Shown here piece by piece: positions 1-4,411 of a stretch of DNA of 7,009 nucleotides (its first letter is position 1; each line of letters starts with the position of its first letter). Under the pieces are notes generated by a model. The model ran no database searches, had not been told where the DNA came from, and saw only the letters and a program-made list of their open reading frames with translations. This DNA is from an uncultured Gemella sp. (lineage in GTDB: Bacteria > Bacillota > Bacilli > Staphylococcales > Gemellaceae): NCBI GenBank assembly GCA_938038035.1, contig CALHQV010000119.1, forward strand, positions 1-7,009. The letters are read 5' to 3'. The translations under genes were made by a program, and so were the position numbers.

Positions 1-14
1 TATAGGAAATAAAT

Positions 15-98
15 AAAAAATTAGTTCTGTAATATGATCTACTTTAATATTCAAGAAACGTTTTCTCTCATCAAAGAAATCATACATTACAAAACTAA
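15..98 (-). terminator. Probable large-loop intrinsic terminator downstream of the D-LDH gene
   Basis: Arms 86-98 and 21-33 form a 13-bp stem in the leftward transcript, with one G-U wobble (27/92) that would be a C-A mismatch on the + strand. A further 5 bp (79-83 with 34-38) extend it after a 2-nt bulge at 84-85. In the leftward reading the stem is followed directly by six Ts (15-20) and more T-rich sequence. The stem starts about 24 nt after the stop codon of the dehydrogenase. The roughly 40-nt loop is longer than in a classic terminator. It contains a small secondary hairpin (arms AGAAA and TTTCT around position 60) that could shorten the effective loop. The orientation is well supported by the wobble and the T-tract. 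Confidence 0.6.
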
Positions 99-122
99 CT
101 TTCTATATTTTCTATTAAGTTT

Positions 123-1121
123 TTATTTATTTACAACATTCGCAGATGTACCAGTTGTAACTACTTCTACAGCCGCTTCTAATCCACCCTCTACAAGGTT
201 TTGAATTGCAGTTTCTGTATAAAACGCTGTATGTGGAGTATAAATTACATCATCACGATCTATTAGAGTTTGTAATAATTCATCATCAAACTCTTTTCCT
301 TCAAAGTTTTTCGGAACATATTTACCTTCATTTTCATAAACATCTAACCCTGCACCAAGAAGTTTTCCGCTGTCTAAAGCACGTAAAACCGCTTTAGTAT
401 CAACTAACATACCACGAGCAGCATTTAGCAAGATTGAATTATCTTTCATCTTAGCAAGAAATTCATCATTTACCATATGGTTATATTCTTTAATAGCTGG
501 CATATGAATAGTAATGATATCAGAATTCGCTATTAAATCATCTAAATTCTCAACATAGTCTAGAACTTCTTTTGCCGCTTCATTTTGGTACACGTCATAA
601 CCTAAAACTTTAGATCCTAAAGCACTGAATAATCGAGCAGCTTGAGTACCGATTCTTCCAGTACCTATAACACCTACTGTTAAAGTTCTAAGTTCACGTG
701 ATAATATTCCTGGATTCCAAGAAAAATTATGTTTTTCTAAATTACGTTGAATTTTATTTGTATTTCTACCAATACGTAATGCAGAAGTTAGTACATGCTC
801 AGCAATTGCATTTGGTGAATATGATGGTACATTCGTCATTTTAATTCCAAACTCAGACATTAATTCTAAATCATAAATATCAAAACCAGCTGAACGAGTT
901 GCAAATACCTTGATACCTTGTTCGTGAGCATATTCATATACATCGCTCTCGAAAGGTTTATTTTGTGCTAAAACTACACCTTGTTTCCCTTCTAATAAGT
1001 GTTTATTAGCAGATGAAAGTTCCTCTGTATAAACATCAATTTCAACCTCAGGGTGAGCATTTTTCCAACTTTCTAATGCACTTTTTTCATCTTCTCTTAA
1101 ATTAAAAAATACTAATTTCAT
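123..1121 (-). CDS. ldhD: D-lactate dehydrogenase (D-isomer-specific 2-hydroxyacid dehydrogenase)
   Basis: This 332-residue cytosolic enzyme should reduce pyruvate to D-lactate with NADH, regenerating NAD+ in fermentation. Its length matches the bacterial D-LDH family. A split catalytic domain (about 1-100 and 300-332) flanks a Rossmann NAD domain. Visible landmarks are RSAGFD (76-81), the dinucleotide loop GTGRIG (153-158), Asp176 at the end of the next strand (NAD rather than NADP preference), NAARG with catalytic Arg236, YENE with Glu265, and TPHTAF with His297. These three line up, one residue shifted, with Arg235/Glu264/His296 of the Lactobacillus D-LDH. The start is secure: a perfect AGGAGG (1129-1134) lies 7 nt upstream. 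The gene sits 112 bp after the HAD gene upstream of it, and no clear promoter or Rex-like palindrome was found in that gap. A related D-2-hydroxyacid dehydrogenase with a bulkier substrate (hydroxyisocaproate type) cannot be excluded. Confidence 0.92.
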   Translation of the reverse strand: MKLVFFNLREDEKSALESWKNAHPEVEIDVYTEELSSANKHLLEGKQGVVLAQNKPFESDVYEYAHEQGIKVFATRSAGFDIYDLELMSEFGIKMTNVPSYSPNAIAEHVLTSALRIGRNTNKIQRNLEKHNFSWNPGILSRELRTLTVGVIGTGRIGTQAARLFSALGSKVLGYDVYQNEAAKEVLDYVENLDDLIANSDIITIHMPAIKEYNHMVNDEFLAKMKDNSILLNAARGMLVDTKAVLRALDSGKLLGAGLDVYENEGKYVPKNFEGKEFDDELLQTLIDRDDVIYTPHTAFYTETAIQNLVEGGLEAAVEVVTTGTSANVVNK

Positions 1122-1233
1122 ATCTTTTCCTCCTTAGACAAAGTACTAGTTCATCTTTATTCTAGTAAACTTTTAATAAAATCAATATAACTAATTTTAC
1201 CATAAAAATTAATTTACTAAAACTATTTTATTT

Positions 1234-1932
1234 TCATTTTTCAAAAATTTCCTTAATAATTTCTAACAATTCATCATTATTTTTCGCTATTTTATAAATA
1301 TTAACATTCTCGGGTGATTTTCGCTTATAACGATTTATCCAAATGGCTTTCCAGCCTGCATTATTCGCTCCAACTATATCATTTTCCAACGAATCTCCTA
1401 TATAGTATAGGGAATCATTAGGAAGTTTTAATTTTTCTTGCATAATTTCAAATATTTTAACATCTGGTTTATTTATACTATAATCACCTGAAACAATAAT
1501 ATTTTCTTTATCAATCCATCTTTCAACACCTAATGCTTTTACCTTAGACCATTGATGTTCACTTGGTCCATTAGTAATAATTCCTAGCTTTACATTATTC
1601 TCTTTCGCTAGTTCTAAAATACTTATAGTTATATTAGACATTTGTAATTTTTGCTGATTCTTTTTATATTCTTTTTGCATATTTAGTGCCTGTTCATCAG
1701 TTAGAAAGACACCTAAGTCTCTGGCCGCTTCTTGAATTCTATAAATATGATATTCATCCATAGTCATCTCACCATTTCGAGATGCTTCAAATTTCACATC
1801 ACTATAATATCGACTCAAAAGATAAAATTGTTCCATGTCAATATCTATATCAAATAGACTCTTATATGCATTCTCAAATGGAACTATCTGTTCATACAAC
1901 GTATCATCCACATCAAAAACAAGACCAATCAT
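1234..1932 (-). CDS. HAD-superfamily hydrolase (subfamily IA, YjjG/YfnB-like phosphatase)
   Basis: This is a 232-residue soluble phosphatase of the haloacid dehalogenase superfamily. All four HAD motifs are intact: DVDDTLY (7-13) with nucleophile Asp7 and acid/base Asp9, Thr120 in IITNGP, Lys155 in NKPD, and the Mg-binding IGD-(4)-D pattern with Asp180 and Asp185. Residues about 15-95 between motifs I and II form a helical C1-type cap, which places it in subfamily IA. The ITNGP and IGDSLENDI wording resembles the YjjG/YfnB group, which contains nucleotide phosphatases, but the substrate cannot be read from the sequence. The start is supported by AAGGAG ending 6 nt before the ATG (1939-1944 region). 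It lies 95 bp after the stop of a 48-residue gene, with a long inverted repeat between them ending only about 7 bp from its ribosome binding site. Family call firm, substrate unknown. Confidence 0.9.
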   Translation of the reverse strand: MIGLVFDVDDTLYEQIVPFENAYKSLFDIDIDMEQFYLLSRYYSDVKFEASRNGEMTMDEYHIYRIQEAARDLGVFLTDEQALNMQKEYKKNQQKLQMSNITISILELAKENNVKLGIITNGPSEHQWSKVKALGVERWIDKENIIVSGDYSINKPDVKIFEIMQEKLKLPNDSLYYIGDSLENDIVGANNAGWKAIWINRYKRKSPENVNIYKIAKNNDELLEIIKEIFEK

Positions 1933-1951
1933 TTTATTCTCCTTATATTAA

Positions 1952-2020
1952 AATCAACTCAATATCATTATAATTACTAGGCTTCGCTTGTAGGCTCTTT
2001 AATTATTTATTGAGTTGATT
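1952..2020. repeat. 69-bp element with perfect 13-bp terminal inverted repeats
   Basis: The ends 1952-1964 (AATCAACTCAATA) and 2008-2020 (TATTGAGTTGATT) are perfect reverse complements. A second, inner pair of TAATTA arms (1971-1976 and 2000-2005) lies inside them, separated from the outer stem by a 6/2-nt internal loop. The apical 23 nt are the most GC-rich part of the gap and carry a direct repeat TAGGCT (1978-1983 and 1991-1996). On the leftward strand the apical loop contains GCGAAGC, a sequence known to form a tight mini-hairpin. The leftward transcript has a few Us after the stem, then the ribosome binding site of the next gene. It could be a weak terminator or attenuator, a leader structure, or a small palindromic mobile repeat. 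No second copy was noticed in this window. Confidence 0.6.
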
Positions 2021-2027
2021 CTAAAAA

Positions 2028-2174
2028 TTATTTCATTAGTTTCTCTATTTTATTTTTTGCTTCTTCTAGCGTTTCACTATTTTCTATCTTCTCTAAAACT
2101 AACTTTAGAAGTATCTCTTTATAATCCATAAACTGTTCATCTGTCATACCTTCTATATTATTCATATTATCCAT
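2028..2174 (-). CDS. Small hypothetical protein, 48 residues, not recognised
   Basis: An ATG at 2174 opens a 48-codon frame ending in TAA at 2028. GGAG sits 6 nt before the ATG, a well-placed ribosome binding site. The product starts MDNMNNIEGMTDEQFMDYK and continues as a highly charged, Lys/Glu-rich stretch with regularly spaced Leu and Ile. That pattern suggests one or two amphipathic helices and a soluble protein; there is no signal peptide, membrane segment or Cys/His metal site. It begins 40 bp after the stop of the HAD phosphatase gene upstream and points the same way, so co-transcription with it is likely. A long hairpin element begins 8 bp after its stop. I do not recognise the family and assign no function. 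The case for a real gene rests on the ribosome binding site, codon use like its neighbours and its fit into an otherwise empty 282-bp gap. Confidence 0.62.
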   Translation of the reverse strand: MDNMNNIEGMTDEQFMDYKEILLKLVLEKIENSETLEEAKNKIEKLMK

Positions 2175-2214
2175 ACTGTTCTCCATTTCTAAACATGTTT
2201 ATCTTTATTAACTA

Positions 2215-2892
2215 TTATATCATATCAACAATTTTATTACTAACATCTAATAATTTAATAACCTCTCCTAGATTCTTAACTATTTTATGAGCTTTTTCTT
2301 TACATACTTCATCTGGTTCAAACATATCTGGAACCATAATAACTTTAGCCCCTGCTTCACTTCCTGCAATTACACCCGCCTTAGAATCTTCAAGAACTAA
2401 GCAGTCTTCAGGTCTTACACCTAAACGCTCTGCAGCTAATAAAAACACATCCGGTGCTGGTTTCCCATTTTTCACCTCTGCACCACTAGCAAACTCATCT
2501 ATATATTTCACAAGACCTGTTTTTTCCATATTGTTTGTTATGTGATTCATATTAGAAGACGAAGCCACCGCAACCTTATAATTATTATCTTTTAGGTATA
2601 TTAACAATTCCTCTATAAATGGCATTTTCTTAGGTCCTGTCGTAAACAATATATCCTCTATATATTTATAATGATCATCAACTAATTGCTTTCCACTAAC
2701 ATTAGAATCTTTAAAATAATTTTCCCAAAATTCATAAATACTCTTTGTAGTAAAACCCAATACTAAAAGAGTCTCTTCTCTAGTCATCTCATATCCTTGC
2801 TTTTTCGCACTATGAATAAATGCTTCTGTTGCCAAACTCTCGGTATCAACCATTAATCCATCCATATCAAATAACACTGCTTTTATACTCAT
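2215..2892 (-). CDS. HAD-superfamily phosphatase, beta-phosphoglucomutase-like
   Basis: This 225-residue cytosolic HAD enzyme starts MSIKAVLFDMDGLMVDTES. Motif I has nucleophile Asp9 and acid/base Asp11. Ser111 in VASSS is motif II, Lys144 in NGKPAPDVF is motif III, and Glu168-Asp169 in LEDSKAG is motif IV. A helical C1 cap lies between about 15 and 85. This motif set and FDMDGLMVDTE wording are typical of the beta-phosphoglucomutase, 2-deoxyglucose-6-phosphatase and pseudouridine-5'-phosphatase group. A sugar- or nucleoside-phosphate phosphatase is likely, but the exact substrate is open, and no sugar-utilisation genes lie beside it to suggest a mutase. An in-frame ATG at 2928 would add 12 residues, but it has no ribosome binding site and the extension precedes the conserved start of the fold. 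The ATG at 2892 has AAGGG 7 nt upstream and is preferred. It appears to be the first gene of the leftward block. Confidence 0.88.
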   Translation of the reverse strand: MSIKAVLFDMDGLMVDTESLATEAFIHSAKKQGYEMTREETLLVLGFTTKSIYEFWENYFKDSNVSGKQLVDDHYKYIEDILFTTGPKKMPFIEELLIYLKDNNYKVAVASSSNMNHITNNMEKTGLVKYIDEFASGAEVKNGKPAPDVFLLAAERLGVRPEDCLVLEDSKAGVIAGSEAGAKVIMVPDMFEPDEVCKEKAHKIVKNLGEVIKLLDVSNKIVDMI

Positions 2893-2899
2893 GTTTATA

Positions 2900-2904
2900 C
2901 CCTT
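2900..2904 (-). promoter_or_regulatory. Ribosome binding site deciding the HAD phosphatase start
   Basis: AAGGG on the leftward strand lies 7 nt before the ATG at 2892. The alternative in-frame ATG at 2928 is preceded by an AT-rich stretch with no purine-rich site, so the shorter 225-residue protein is preferred. Confidence 0.7.
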
Positions 2905-2956
2905 CACTTTTTCTTTTATATTTTTCATCTGAATTATACTTTATAATCTTTAAATT

Positions 2957-2985
2957 ATTATATCATACTTATAATTTCATAGGAA
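2957..2985 (-). promoter_or_regulatory. Putative extended -10 promoter for the leftward HAD gene block
   Basis: On the leftward strand there is a perfect extended -10, TGATATAAT, with TATAAT at 2957-2962 and TG at 2964-2965. The -35 position 17 bp upstream (2980-2985, TTCCTA) matches the consensus poorly, which an extended -10 can compensate for. The predicted start near 2950 gives a leader of about 60 nt to the ATG at 2892. It would place the alternative ATG at 2928 inside the transcript, so the promoter alone does not settle the start. Confidence 0.5.
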
Positions 2986-3044
2986 AATGTTTCTTCAGCA
3001 GTATTATTAATCCAAAATAATAAAAATATAATTGTCGATATCTA

Positions 3045-3053
3045 TTATCCACA
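3045..3053 (+). promoter_or_regulatory. Perfect DnaA-box match (single)
   Basis: TTATCCACA is identical to the consensus bacterial DnaA box. It lies about 100 bp upstream of both promoters in the divergent gap. There is no cluster of boxes and no replication gene nearby, so it is not an origin. It could be a DnaA-regulated site or a chance match. Confidence 0.3.
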
Positions 3054-3155
3054 TTAATAAAAGTTAAAATATTACATTACTTTTAAAATCAATGTATTAA
3101 GCGTGTTAAAGTTTAAAAACAACAATAATAGTTTACTTTTTATTTCACTTTTTAT

Positions 3156-3184
3156 TTGAAAAAATTTTATTTTTAGTATATTAT
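3156..3184 (+). promoter_or_regulatory. Putative sigma-A-type promoter for degV
   Basis: TTGAAA (3156-3161) is followed after 17 bp by TATTAT (3179-3184), one mismatch from the -10 consensus. A start near 3191 gives a leader of about 50 nt to the ATG at 3241. This predicted start also argues against translation from the upstream GTG at 3193, which would leave almost no leader. Confidence 0.6.
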
Positions 3185-3226
3185 ATATAGACGTGGTTAA
3201 ACTACAATCATTTAATACAAAATCAA

Positions 3227-3231
3227 AGAGG
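3227..3231 (+). promoter_or_regulatory. Ribosome binding site deciding the degV start
   Basis: AGAGG lies 9 nt before the ATG at 3241. An in-frame GTG at 3193 would add 16 residues that do not resemble the start of a DegV protein and has no ribosome binding site. Confidence 0.7.
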
Positions 3232-3240
3232 TTAAAATTT

Positions 3241-4077
3241 ATGAAAACAGCTTTTGTGTGCGATTCAGCATTACAAATTAATAAAAATTTTGCAAATAAC
3301 AATCCAATTACAGTTATCCCGGTAGAGGTTCGTCTTGACGATGAGATTTTCGAGGATAATGTAACTATAACTCCTGACGAATTTTACGAAAGAATACATA
3401 ACGGACAAAAACCTAGTACAAGCCAACCTGCAGTAGGTAAAATTCTAAGCGTTTATGAAGAACTAAAACAACAAGGAGTAGAACGTATCGTTGCCTTTAG
3501 CGTCTCTTCTAAATTATCAGGAACATATTCTTCTTTCGTTCAAGCTAAAGAACTTATCGATGACATCGAAATCAAGATAATCGATACTCTTCAAATAGCA
3601 AGAATGGTAGGAATAGCTATTGAAAAAATTATTAAAGAATTCGAAGCAGGAAGTCTAACATTTGAAAATATAGAGAATAGATATTTAGAACTTTCACAGC
3701 AACATAATGTTCTTGTAACAGTTGAAACTATGGAATATTTATACGCAGGAGGTAGACTTACTAAAGCTCAGTTTGTTCTATCAAACCTACTAAATATTCT
3801 TCCTATTATTACTATTAAAGACGGAGTTCTTGCAGTAAGTGGTAAACATAGAGGAATGAATAAAGTTCTTTCAAAAATGTGTGAAGAAATAAAAGAAAAA
3901 AATCCAAAGAGTTTATTTATTCTTTATACAACAGATGAATTATTAGAAAAAGCAATGACATCGATTAAAAAAACTTTCGGGGACATCGAAGTAGAAACAG
4001 AAATCGTATCACCTGTAATTGGATCTCACGCAGGACCTAAAGCTATCGCAATAGGATATTTAGGTTACGACAAATAA
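3241..4077 (+). CDS. DegV family protein (FakB-type fatty-acid-binding protein)
   Basis: The product is 278 residues, the usual DegV length, and starts MKTAFVCDSALQIN, the typical first strand. Family landmarks are all present: TSQP (60-63), SSKLSGTYSS (89-98), YLYAGGRLTKAQ (167-176, Arg172), and IGSHAGPKA near the C-terminus with His263. In characterised DegV/FakB proteins the TSQP threonine, the SGT serine and the late His-x-Gly-Pro region surround the bound fatty-acid carboxylate. In that role FakB presents host-derived or recycled fatty acids to the kinase FakA, which makes acyl-phosphate for phospholipid synthesis. No fakA (DAK-like kinase) is in the window, so a partner would be encoded elsewhere; several solo DegV genes per genome are common in Firmicutes. 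It has its own promoter and is followed after 11 bp by a hairpin terminator. Fatty-acid specificity cannot be read from the sequence. Confidence 0.9.
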   Translation: MKTAFVCDSALQINKNFANNNPITVIPVEVRLDDEIFEDNVTITPDEFYERIHNGQKPSTSQPAVGKILSVYEELKQQGVERIVAFSVSSKLSGTYSSFVQAKELIDDIEIKIIDTLQIARMVGIAIEKIIKEFEAGSLTFENIENRYLELSQQHNVLVTVETMEYLYAGGRLTKAQFVLSNLLNILPIITIKDGVLAVSGKHRGMNKVLSKMCEEIKEKNPKSLFILYTTDELLEKAMTSIKKTFGDIEVETEIVSPVIGSHAGPKAIAIGYLGYDK

Positions 4078-4088
4078 AACACAAAAAC

Positions 4089-4122
4089 ACCTTAGAATTA
4101 GATTAAAAACTAATCCTAAGGT
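4089..4122. terminator. Intergenic hairpin, likely bidirectional terminator between degV and copZ
   Basis: Arms 4089-4101 and 4110-4122 form a 13-bp stem with an 8-nt loop. On the + strand one position is a C-A mismatch; in the leftward transcript the same position is a G-U wobble, so the stem is continuous there. The leftward side is followed by GTGTTTTTGTGTTTT, a good T-tract, while the rightward side has only ATTTATATATT. It therefore looks best suited to ending copAZ (72 nt after the copZ stop) and serves degV (11 bp after its stop) more weakly. Confidence 0.75.
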
Positions 4123-4194
4123 ATTTATATATTAAGCGTGACTCCAATCCATGATGTCAAAAAATCAAATTTGTCGAATCAATCCCATTTTTTC

Positions 4195-4389
4195 TTAAAC
4201 TATTTTAAAATTTGTATCTGCTAATGCAGCTTGAAGATCTTCTTTTGAAGCACCACCCTCAACTTCAATAGTTTTTTCTTGGATATTGATTTCAACGTTG
4301 TCAACATTGTCTAATTTTGATAATTTTTCTTTAACTGCGGCGACACAACCACCACATTTTACGCCTTCGATACTATATTCATTTTTCAT
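4195..4389 (-). CDS. copZ: Copper chaperone CopZ (single HMA domain)
   Basis: This 64-residue protein is a single heavy-metal-associated domain with a beta-alpha-beta-beta-alpha-beta pattern. It should bind Cu(I) in the cytosol through Cys12 and Cys15 in GVKCGGC and pass it to the CopA ATPase, and in CopY systems to the repressor. The motif has Lys where many CopZ proteins and both CopA domains here have Met (GMSCxxC). The C-terminal loop reads TNFKIV, with Phe where many bacterial chaperones have Tyr. From memory, this KCxGC style occurs in streptococcal-type CopZ. The ATG has AAGGA 6 nt upstream (4396-4400). It starts 22 bp after the copA stop on the same strand, so it is the second gene of a copAZ operon. 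Confidence 0.9.
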   Translation of the reverse strand: MKNEYSIEGVKCGGCVAAVKEKLSKLDNVDNVEINIQEKTIEVEGGASKEDLQAALADTNFKIV

Positions 4390-4411
4390 GATTAATCCTT
4401 CTTTCTTTTTA

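Larger units (their letters stand above)
2893..3240. other. 348-bp divergent intergenic region
   Basis: This gap separates the leftward HAD phosphatase from the rightward degV-type gene. It is very AT-rich and contains a leftward extended -10 promoter (2957-2985), a rightward promoter (3156-3184), a perfect DnaA-box match (3045-3053) and a short palindrome TTAAAGTTTAA (3106-3116). Frames that read through it (for example leftward 3302-3072) lack ribosome binding sites, are rich in Phe/Leu/Ile/Asn as expected of AT-rich noncoding DNA, and overlap the start of degV, so I do not call them genes. Positions 2986-3155 otherwise hold nothing I can support. Confidence 0.7.

Noticed and set aside
206..397. 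Rightward 63-codon frames at 206-397, 1782-1973 and 2820-3020
   Set aside because: They are antisense or mostly antisense to well-supported genes, have no ribosome binding sites, and their His/Tyr/Leu-rich composition reflects the opposite strand.
1159..1212. Possible dehydrogenase promoters in the 112-bp gap (TTGATT/TAGAAT at 15-bp spacing; TTAATT/TATATT at 17-bp spacing)
   Set aside because: The first has poor spacing and the second a poor -35. In DNA this AT-rich such matches are frequent, so neither is called.
1190..1220. AT-only hairpin (TAATTTT and AAAATTA arms) after the HAD gene stop
   Set aside because: It has no GC pairs and no T-tract, so it is too weak to be called a terminator.
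2191..2200. 10-bp palindrome AAACATGTTT between the HAD phosphatase and the small gene
   Set aside because: It is short, AT-rich and inside a transcribed gap, with no matching operator family that I recognise.
3193..3240. GTG start giving a 16-residue N-terminal extension of the DegV protein
   Set aside because: It has no ribosome binding site and lies at the predicted transcription start. The ATG at 3241 matches the family's normal N-terminus and has AGAGG upstream.
3072..3302. Leftward 76-codon frame in the divergent intergenic region
   Set aside because: It has no ribosome binding site and low-complexity Phe/Leu/Ile/Asn content, and it overlaps the degV start and both regulatory sequences.
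3095..4140. 11-bp direct repeat TATTAAGCGTG at 3095-3105 and 4130-4140, flanking degV
   Set aside because: Several 11-bp repeats are expected by chance in 7 kb of AT-rich DNA. The flanks differ, and degV looks native with no recombinase or att-like context.
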